This document shows positions 58,147-64,000 of a stretch of DNA of 64,000 nucleotides, in pieces; the stretch's first letter is position 1, and each line of letters opens with the position of its first letter. This stretch comes from JAGQSZ01 sp049647585. Lineage in GTDB: Bacteria > Actinomycetota > Acidimicrobiia > Acidimicrobiales > Microtrichaceae. The stretch spans positions 248,001 through 312,000 of the forward strand of contig JBARXY010000011.1 in assembly GCA_049647585.1 (NCBI GenBank), in the 5' to 3' direction. The position numbers and the translations under genes are program-made. Under the pieces are notes generated by a model. The model saw only the letters and a list, made by a program, of their open reading frames with translations. It was not told the origin of the DNA and did not search any database.

Positions 58147-58806
58147 ATGGCCCGATCAACAGGTGCGACCACAGGTAGGTCCGGGTCGAACGTGTCGGCG
58201 GTGATACTCGCGGGCGGGAAATCACGACGCTTCGGCTCAGACAAGACCGTGGCGACCGTCAACGGAAGACGGGTTCTGGACCTGGTTGTCGAGGCCGCTA
58301 GTAAGCACACCGACGATGTCCTGGTGATAGGGCCCTGGGCGCCGGACGGAGTCAGCCACATCGTTGAAACCGATAGCAGCCAAGGGCCCTTGAACGCTCT
58401 GGCCTTCGCCTTTGGGCAGGTTCTGTACCCCCGCGTGCTTCTCCTGGGAGGTGACCATCCGCTTCTTTCACACGCGTTGCTTTCCCATCTGACGCGGGAT
58501 GATCACCGTTCGGATGCCGTGGTTCCACGGCTCGCCACCAGGGGCCAGCCGTTGGTCGCCTGCTACCGGAAAGAGGTGGCGGAGACCGCCCGGGGTTTGG
58601 TCGCGTCCGGTGAGCGCAGGCTGATGGCCCTGCTCGACAACATTCATGTCCGGTGGATGGAGGAGTCCGAGTGGCGAGGCCTCGATCCAGAGGGTCTGTC
58701 CTTCATGGACGTGGACACCCCCGATGATCTGGAAGAGGTCCGAAGGGTCTGGGACCTAGGGTCCGACCCCTTTGAACCAGGTTGGGTCAAGCCCACAGAG
58801 GGATGA
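58147..58806 (+). CDS. mobA: Molybdenum cofactor guanylyltransferase MobA
   Basis: 219 residues. GTP-binding N-terminus VILAGGKSRRFGSDKTVATVNGRRVL and the later VLLLGGDHPLL, AVVPRLATRGQPLVACYRK, DVDTPDDLEEV. Adds GMP to molybdopterin to make the MGD cofactor that DMSO-reductase-family enzymes such as the nitrate reductase need. Divergent from the nitrate operon. Overlaps the 3' end of moeA by 20 nt (tail to tail). Confidence 0.93.
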   Translation: MARSTGATTGRSGSNVSAVILAGGKSRRFGSDKTVATVNGRRVLDLVVEAASKHTDDVLVIGPWAPDGVSHIVETDSSQGPLNALAFAFGQVLYPRVLLLGGDHPLLSHALLSHLTRDDHRSDAVVPRLATRGQPLVACYRKEVAETARGLVASGERRLMALLDNIHVRWMEESEWRGLDPEGLSFMDVDTPDDLEEVRRVWDLGSDPFEPGWVKPTEG

Positions 58807-59995
58807 GCTCGACTTCGGTGCCGGCTTCCACCCGAAGCACTCCCGGTGGAATCATCGTCATTGCCTCAGCGTCGGCAAGGGTCGATATCGCATGCGAGGC
58901 AAGTACGCCGGTGCGTTCCCACGAGTTGTCCGGGGCCCTCCGGAGAGGAACAAAGTGCGCCTTGCCGTCGTCGGCGCGGGTCAGCGCCTCGGACAGACGC
59001 CCCGTGAAGGTGGGCGGGACGTTCGGTTCAATACCGGTCATTTTGCGGATTGCCGGGCGCACGAATGATTCAAATGAGATCAGCACTGAGGCGGGGTTAC
59101 CGGGCAGGCCGAACATCGTGGCTCTGCCCACCTTCCCGAACGCCAGCGGCTTTGCAGGCTTCATCGCCACCTGGACGGTCTCGACGTCGAAGCGACCAGC
59201 GGCGTGTCGCAGAGAGTCGAATTCGCCACCCATCGAGACGCCACCCGTCGAGATGATCAGATCGCATTCGGATCCCAGAACGGACAACAACTCAGCGAGC
59301 GAGTCGATGTTGTCCTCGCAATGAAGTACCCGCACCTCGCAGCCGAGGCCTTCGAGGAGGCTTCTCAGTACGACGACGTTGGACTCATATATCTGGCCCG
59401 GTTCCAGTTCTCCCGATCCTGCTTCACGGAGTTCGTCGCCGGTCGACAGAACTGCGACTGAGGGTCGTGCCACAGTCCCGATCTCGGCAATCCCCAAGGA
59501 CGCCACAATGCCGAGATGCCCTGGATTGAGAAGCGTTCCGGCGGGGACGACGACGGTCCCCGGACGGATCGCCTCGTACGCGCGGCGTATGTGGGCACCC
59601 CGGGGAGCGTCGTCGAGTATCCGCACAGACTCATCGAGCCCGTCCCCGGTGGCCACGAGTTCGGTGTCCTCCACGGGAATCACGGTGTCTGCTCCGTCGA
59701 CCATCACCGCACCGGTGAGAATTCTCGCTGCCTCACCCGGCCCGACCGCCGCGGAGCAGGGATGCCCCGCGGACGAAACTCCCACGACGCGAAGATCGAC
59801 CGGCAGGTCCGACAGGTCTCGGTGCCGAACGGCGAAGCCGTCCATCGCAGAATTGTCGAACAGCGGAAATCCGTGCTCGGCGGTCACATCCTGGACCGCG
59901 ACACGGCCACAAGCCTCTCGCAGGGGCACCATCAGGGTTGCCCCCATCGACACCCTCTCGAGGACCTGACTCCTCATGTCCTCGAATGGAATCAT
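58787..59995 (-). CDS. moeA: Molybdopterin molybdenumtransferase MoeA
   Basis: 402 residues. FPLFDNSAMDGFAVRHRD, GHPCSAAVGPGEAARILTGA, PVLSTGDEL-type block PSVAVLSTGDELRE, TGGVSMGGEFDS, MKPAKPLAFGKVG, GLPGNPASVLISFESFV. Inserts molybdate into molybdopterin. ATG 59995 with AAGGAG 11 nt upstream is preferred to an ATG 45 nt earlier. Convergent with mobA; gives the nitrate reductase its cofactor. Confidence 0.94.
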   Translation of the reverse strand: MIPFEDMRSQVLERVSMGATLMVPLREACGRVAVQDVTAEHGFPLFDNSAMDGFAVRHRDLSDLPVDLRVVGVSSAGHPCSAAVGPGEAARILTGAVMVDGADTVIPVEDTELVATGDGLDESVRILDDAPRGAHIRRAYEAIRPGTVVVPAGTLLNPGHLGIVASLGIAEIGTVARPSVAVLSTGDELREAGSGELEPGQIYESNVVVLRSLLEGLGCEVRVLHCEDNIDSLAELLSVLGSECDLIISTGGVSMGGEFDSLRHAAGRFDVETVQVAMKPAKPLAFGKVGRATMFGLPGNPASVLISFESFVRPAIRKMTGIEPNVPPTFTGRLSEALTRADDGKAHFVPLRRAPDNSWERTGVLASHAISTLADAEAMTMIPPGVLRVEAGTEVELIPLWA

Positions 59996-60089
59996 CGGCC
60001 TGGGTTCTCCTTGACTACTTCGAATTCTTCCGCTGCGCACGTACTTCCGGTGTGCACGACGATCCGAAGGGTAGGCGCGACGGGACCTC

Positions 60090-60095
60090 TAGAAT
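60090..60095 (+). promoter_or_regulatory. -10 box of nhaA
   Basis: TAGAAT, 8 nt before ATG 60104; transcript predicted with a leader of 0-2 nt. Confidence 0.45.
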
Positions 60096-60103
60096 GCGGC
60101 CCG

Positions 60104-61465
60104 ATGCAACACAACTCGGAGCAGTCGGACAAGGCAACCGAGGGTTTCCCCACCTGGTTGAACAGCCAGCGGTTCCTCGCCCGGAGGGTCGCCCGACCGA
60201 CCCACAGGTTCATGCAGATCGAAGCGTCGGGTGGTATCGCACTTTTGGCTGCAACAGCACTGGCCCTCATCTGGGTCAACTCCCCCTGGTCGGACAGCTA
60301 CATGCGACTGTGGGACACGTCGATCAGCTTCGGGGTCGGCGATCATGTTTTGACCCACGACCTGGTGCACTGGGTGAACGACGGACTCATGGTGCTCTTC
60401 TTCTTCGTCGTCGGTCTGGAGATCAAGAAGGAACTCGTCGTCGGCCGCTTGTCGAGCATCAGGGAAGCTTCACTTCCGGTCGTCGCCGCAATCGGAGGGA
60501 TGATCGTCCCGGCGCTGATCTACTTCGCGTTCAACGCCGGTACACCGGGGGCCCGCGGCTGGGGAATCCCCATGGCCACCGACATCGCATTCGCTGTCGG
60601 GGTCATGGCGCTGTTGGGAAGCAGAGTTCCGGGGCCGTTGAAGGTCATGCTCCTGGCCCTGGCGATAGTCGATGACATCGGGGCGATTGTCGTCATCGCG
60701 ATCTTCTACACCGAGAAGATCACATGGTCCTGGCTGGTCGTCGCTCTCTTCGGACTGGCCGCAGTCATGGTCATGCAGCGCGCAAAGGTCTGGTACGTGC
60801 CGGCCTACGTGGTTGTCGGGCTAATCGTCTGGTTCGCAACGTTCCAGAGCGGAATCCACGCAACCATTGCCGGCGTCGCGCTCGGTCTGCTGACACCAGC
60901 CAGGCCGTTGCTGAGCGCCTCCGGAGTGAGCCGAATCGCGACCGAGGTTTCCCTGGATGAGGACCTGACCGTCGACGAGATCCGAGACGCTTCCTTCGAG
61001 CTACGGGAGTCGGTGTCAGTTGCTGAAAGGCTGCAGGAACTTCTGCACCCGTGGACGAGTTTCGTGATCATCCCGATGTTTGCCCTTGCCAACGCAGGCA
61101 TCGTGATCAGCGGCGACGTCCTGTCCACGGCCTTGGGTTCGAGGGTGACGATCGGCATCATCCTGGGACTGGTCGTCGGCAAATTCGTCGGCATCACAGG
61201 AGCCTCGACCTTGGCGGTCAAGCTGGGCATCGCCCGATTGCCGGAGGGAGTGACGCTGCCCCAGGTCGGGGGAATGTCGATGGTGGCGGGCATCGGATTC
61301 ACGGTCTCGCTGTTCATCTCAGGTCTCGCCTTCACCGATGAACTGCTCGACGCGGAAGCGAAGATCGGAATTCTGGTGGCGTCGGCGATTGCCGCGCTGC
61401 TGGGTGTCATCGCGCTGAGAACGATCCTTTCCGGAGAAGCAGTCGAGGAGCCGACTGGCCAATAG
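60104..61465 (+). CDS. nhaA: Na+/H+ antiporter NhaA
   Basis: 453 residues, 11-12 helices. WVNDGLMVLFFFVVGLEIKKELVVGRLSS, IPMATDIAFAVGVMALLG, ALAIVDDIGAIVVIAIFY (the paired Asp of the ion site in VDD), GKFVGITGA, SMVAGIGFTVSLFISGLAF. Exchanges Na+ for H+ to control pH and salt. ATG 60104 chosen by the TAGAAT box; the longer open frame (from 59516) is antisense to moeA. Confidence 0.93.
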   Translation: MQHNSEQSDKATEGFPTWLNSQRFLARRVARPTHRFMQIEASGGIALLAATALALIWVNSPWSDSYMRLWDTSISFGVGDHVLTHDLVHWVNDGLMVLFFFVVGLEIKKELVVGRLSSIREASLPVVAAIGGMIVPALIYFAFNAGTPGARGWGIPMATDIAFAVGVMALLGSRVPGPLKVMLLALAIVDDIGAIVVIAIFYTEKITWSWLVVALFGLAAVMVMQRAKVWYVPAYVVVGLIVWFATFQSGIHATIAGVALGLLTPARPLLSASGVSRIATEVSLDEDLTVDEIRDASFELRESVSVAERLQELLHPWTSFVIIPMFALANAGIVISGDVLSTALGSRVTIGIILGLVVGKFVGITGASTLAVKLGIARLPEGVTLPQVGGMSMVAGIGFTVSLFISGLAFTDELLDAEAKIGILVASAIAALLGVIALRTILSGEAVEEPTGQ

Positions 61466-61477
61466 CGGCCTCGGCTT

Positions 61478-61527
61478 CTCAGGCAGGGTTCCCAGGCAGG
61501 GTTCTCGGCAGGGTTCTCGGCAGATCA
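61478..61527 (-). repeat. 12-13-bp tandem repeat at the ClC-CBS stop codon
   Basis: CTCAGGCAGGGTT, CCCAGGCAGGGTT, CTCGGCAGGGTT, CTCGGCAGATCAGGCAGGGTT: the segment that encodes the last residues NPA and the stop of the downstream (leftward) gene has been copied three times. Fills 61466-61524 between nhaA and the ClC gene. Confidence 0.88.
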
Positions 61528-63258
61528 GGCAGGGTTCTGGGGCGTGGAGTCGTCCTCGGAAAGATGATCCAGAAGAACCTCGACATTTTCGAGGTCCCGC
61601 ATGGTCACTAGGCCCATCACCTTTCCTGACGCCACCACCGCAACTGCGCCCCGGTCCGACGCCCGAAGTCGCTCCGCCACGTCGAGAACCGTGTCGGTCG
61701 GTCCAACCGGCAGGATGTCTCTCATGGCGATCTCGCCGGCGGTGACCTCGGCCCAGTCGGACTGCGGTATCTCGGCGATGGACGAAACGGCGAGAAGGCC
61801 GACGTAGCTCGAGTCCTCGACCACAGGTGCCCACCTGCGGCTTTCGCTGAGCATCACTGTCAGCACCTCGTCGAGTGTGCTTGCGGCCTCAACGGTGTCT
61901 ACGTTGGGCGACATGATCGACGTGATCGGCATGCGACCCAGAGGTTCGACATCGGCCTGACGTTCCCGGTGCTGGTAAGCGCTGAAGGAGTGTTTACCCA
62001 TGACCAGCTGGCCGGTGGCAGCAGCGATCAGGGCGGGGACCAGGAATCCCGGCTGGCCGGTGGCTTCGGCCACGAAGGCAACCCCGGCCAGAGGCGTTCG
62101 GTATCCGGCACCGAGGAACGCCGCGATTCCGACAGTCGGAAACAACCGCTCATTGGGAGCATCGACGAATTTCTGGAAGATCGAGCCGACGATCGATCCC
62201 TGCGTTACCAGCGGGATGAACAGACCGCCCATGCCTCCACCAACGACACCGACCCATGTGGCTACTGCCCGGAGCGCGAACAAGCCGATCAACACGGGCA
62301 CCGTGCGCGACGGATCGGTTGCCCACTCGATCGCCCGATAGCTCGGACCGAGATGCATCGGAGCACCCAGCACGCTGTGGGCAATCGGGGCCAGAGCGAC
62401 CAGCACCACCGCAGCTATAGCGACGCGTGCCCACTTGTTCAGCGTGAGCGCCTTGCCCCACTCCATCGTCCATGCGCCGCTACGGGCGAGGACACCACAG
62501 ACGAGGCCGAGAAGAAGTCCTCCGCCGAGGTCCTTCAGATCGAACGGCGCCGAACCACCGGTATTCAACAATGGTTCGGTGCCGATGAGCGCCACATAGG
62601 TCACATACGCTGTCCCGGCCGCCACCAAGCTGGGAAGCAGCGCCCGCCTGGCAATGTCGGAGCGGTAGGGAACTTCCAACGCGAAGACGAGCCCCGTCAA
62701 CGGAGCCTTGAAAACTGCGGCAACACCGGCAGCTGCGCCGGCGACCATGAGGACCTTCGCATCGTCGCGGCGGATACGTGAACCGAAGCGTTCCTCGAAC
62801 ACCGAGCCGACGGAGCCGCCGATGAGCATCGAGGGGCCTTCGAATCCGAAGGCATTGCCAGACCCCAGCGTGAGCAGTGACCCAAGGACCTTGTGCCAAA
62901 GCTGCCTTAGCCCGAGTCGGCCACCCCGCTGGTGGTAAGCCCTCACGTAGGCATCGGTGGTGGCGGAATCGTCGTCGTGCCAGATTCTCGTCAGTAGCGC
63001 TACGGCTATCAACCCCACACCGGGGAGTACCGCCCATGCCCATACCTGCTGATCCAATACCCACTGCAGGATGTGGTTGGTGCCGTATTCGAACCCGGCG
63101 ACCGCAAGTCCAGTTATGACGCCGACCCCCGCAGCCAGGACCAAGGTCAACTGGAACTGGCGCACCACCTGGGCTGCCTGGCGACCTGCTTCATCCAGAT
63201 GGGGACGGAACCGCTCGACCCCGTTGGTCCAGGCGAATCTATTTTCCGAGGACTCCAC
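61525..63258 (-). CDS. ClC-family channel/antiporter with two CBS domains
   Basis: 577 residues. Membrane part with GSGNAFGFEGPSMLIGGSVG (GxEGP, gating Glu present), GVVGGGMGGLFIPLVTQGS, then a cytoplasmic CBS pair: SIMSPNVDTVEAASTLDEVL and AMRDILPVGPTDTVLDVAERL, which usually binds adenine nucleotides. GTG 63258. Second ClC in the window, different subtype from 31659. Chloride is presumed. Confidence 0.88.
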   Translation of the reverse strand: MESSENRFAWTNGVERFRPHLDEAGRQAAQVVRQFQLTLVLAAGVGVITGLAVAGFEYGTNHILQWVLDQQVWAWAVLPGVGLIAVALLTRIWHDDDSATTDAYVRAYHQRGGRLGLRQLWHKVLGSLLTLGSGNAFGFEGPSMLIGGSVGSVFEERFGSRIRRDDAKVLMVAGAAAGVAAVFKAPLTGLVFALEVPYRSDIARRALLPSLVAAGTAYVTYVALIGTEPLLNTGGSAPFDLKDLGGGLLLGLVCGVLARSGAWTMEWGKALTLNKWARVAIAAVVLVALAPIAHSVLGAPMHLGPSYRAIEWATDPSRTVPVLIGLFALRAVATWVGVVGGGMGGLFIPLVTQGSIVGSIFQKFVDAPNERLFPTVGIAAFLGAGYRTPLAGVAFVAEATGQPGFLVPALIAAATGQLVMGKHSFSAYQHRERQADVEPLGRMPITSIMSPNVDTVEAASTLDEVLTVMLSESRRWAPVVEDSSYVGLLAVSSIAEIPQSDWAEVTAGEIAMRDILPVGPTDTVLDVAERLRASDRGAVAVVASGKVMGLVTMRDLENVEVLLDHLSEDDSTPQNPA

Positions 63259-63333
63259 TCGCCTCAGTGTCCCACACGGTCATCGGCCGCGAGGAGCCGA
63301 TCAGGGATCACCATGCTGATTATGACCGCCAGG

Positions 63334-63360
63334 CAGATGCCTCGGTTCAGATGCCTCGAC
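63334..63360 (-). repeat. 14-bp duplication at the SDR stop codon
   Basis: CAGATGCCTCGGTT (63334-63347) then CAGATGCCTCGAC (63348-63360). The SDR stop TCA (63347-63349) straddles the junction; C-terminal codons KRRGI are duplicated downstream. Nothing else is seen in 63259-63333. Confidence 0.8.
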
Positions 63361-64000
63361 GCTTCGCTCCCTTGACCAGAAGGGACTGGTAGAAACCAGC
63401 GGGAAGGCGCGAGATCAGATCGGTGACCTTTGCGTCGGGCCCGATCAATGCCCGACGACGATTCTTCTCCACCGCGGCGAGTATCTGACGCGCTGCCTTC
63501 TTGGGAGAAGTCATGGCGATACGTTCGAACTCATCGCCGACCGATTCGGAGGTCACTCCCGGCGGGCTCGTCGCCGGATCGAAGCGGGCATTGCGGGCGA
63601 TGTTGGTCTTGATCCCACCAGGATGGATCGTTGTTGCCGACACTCCGCATTCCTCGACATCAAGTTCGATCCGAAGCGCGTCGGTGAACCCACGTACCGC
63701 GAACTTTGCTGCGTTATAGGCGGACTGTGTCGGAATGCTCACCAGCCCAAAGATGCTGGACAGGTTTACGACATGCCCCTCCCCCGACGCCTTCAGATGA
63801 GGCAGGAACGCCTTGGTGCCGTTCACCACTCCCCAGAAGTTGATGCTCATCAACCATTCGAAGTCCTCGAAGGTCATCGACTCGACTGTTGCCCCGAGAG
63901 CGACTCCGGCGTTGTTGAAGATCAGGTTGACCTTGCCGTGCTCGTCGACGACCGATTCGGCCCAGGCGTTCATGGCCTCCCGGTCTGCAACGTCGACCGA
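63347..64000 (-). CDS. Short-chain dehydrogenase/reductase, N-terminus beyond the window
   Basis: 217 residues visible. VNLIFNNAGVAL (NNAG motif), VNLSSIFGLVSIPTQSAYNAAKFAVRGF with the catalytic S...Y-x3-K, HPGGIKTNIARNA. The Rossmann GxxxGxG and the first part lie past 64000. NAD(P)H-dependent oxidoreductase; the C-terminal extension with KKAARQILAAVEKNRRRALIG is typical for the group often annotated as lipid or steroid SDR. Stop at 63347 is inside a 14-bp duplication. Confidence 0.88.
   Translation of the reverse strand, partial: SVDVADREAMNAWAESVVDEHGKVNLIFNNAGVALGATVESMTFEDFEWLMSINFWGVVNGTKAFLPHLKASGEGHVVNLSSIFGLVSIPTQSAYNAAKFAVRGFTDALRIELDVEECGVSATTIHPGGIKTNIARNARFDPATSPPGVTSESVGDEFERIAMTSPKKAARQILAAVEKNRRRALIGPDAKVTDLISRLPAGFYQSLLVKGAKRRGI

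Noticed and set aside
59516..60103. N-terminal extension of nhaA
   Set aside because: Antisense to moeA; NhaA homologues start near 60104 and the promoter box precedes it.
1..64000. tRNA, rRNA, prophage, insertion sequence, riboswitch
   Set aside because: Scanned by eye on both strands; no cloverleaf, integrase, transposase or recognisable riboswitch fold was found. This cannot replace a covariance-model search.

Overview
The window is one 64 kb stretch of a GC-rich (roughly 60-65 %) actinobacterial chromosome, most likely from an uncultured member of class Acidimicrobiia. Support: two WhiB/Wbl iron-sulfur proteins (a family confined to Actinobacteria and their phages), a SenX3/RegX3-PhoU-Pst phosphate operon with a Streptomyces-type PHO box, neighbouring NUDIX and polyphosphate kinase genes as in mycobacteria, a CtpE-like P-type ATPase, a GH15 trehalase-type enzyme, and many genes whose start codon lies 6-8 nt after a TANNNT -10 box (leaderless transcripts). 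The class assignment is inference. I see no rRNA, tRNA, CRISPR array, prophage or insertion sequence; this is core-like chromosome.

Layout. 0-6 kb: HEAT-repeat protein and a livGFHMK branched-chain amino acid importer. 6-7.2 kb: mreB, apparently starting at CTG, coupled to a small membrane protein and an 11-codon leader ORF. 7.3-10.2 kb: zincin-like protein with a lost HExxH motif and an MFS transporter. 10.2-20 kb: phosphate block (regX3, senX3, phoU, pstB, pstA, pstC, pstS, NUDIX, ppk). 20-25 kb: HtrA protease, two whiB genes, tatA, 5-formyl-THF cyclo-ligase, Old Yellow Enzyme. 25-33.4 kb: PAS protein with an FtsX/LolD-type ABC pair, P-type ATPase, a second ABC pair, ClC channel, MarR. 33.4-43.6 kb: SUF operon (ferredoxin, sufB, sufC, sufD, sufT), two group III truncated globins, a SufR-like regulator, aconitase and a TetR regulator. 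43.7-49.5 kb: cupredoxin and NirK-type copper protein, GH15, hexameric tyrosine-coordinated haem protein, a membrane protein, a diguanylate cyclase. 49.6-64 kb: PhoD phosphatase, acyl-CoA dehydrogenase, a six-gene nitrate reductase-like operon with HPP, Rieske, Fe-S and b-type membrane subunits, mobA, moeA, nhaA, a ClC-CBS channel and a truncated SDR gene.

How parts work together. Phosphate sensing, uptake and storage sit side by side. About 25 kb further on, molybdopterin nitrate reductase, molybdenum-cofactor genes, a nitrite-transporter-like HPP protein, a NirK-like nitrite reductase with its cupredoxin, globins and Fe-S assembly under a cysteine-rich regulator form a plausible nitrate -> nitrite -> NO and NO/Fe-S defence neighbourhood. 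The best regulatory discovery is a pair of nearly identical 28-bp palindromes, one between suf and a globin gene, the other between the SufR-like regulator and aconitase, defining a candidate Fe-S/NO regulon.

Two structural themes recur: short tandem duplications (12-18 bp) that copy the stop codon and 3' end of genes into the flanking spacer, and leaderless starts that correct several gene boundaries. A 21-bp hairpin lies between pstS and pstC.
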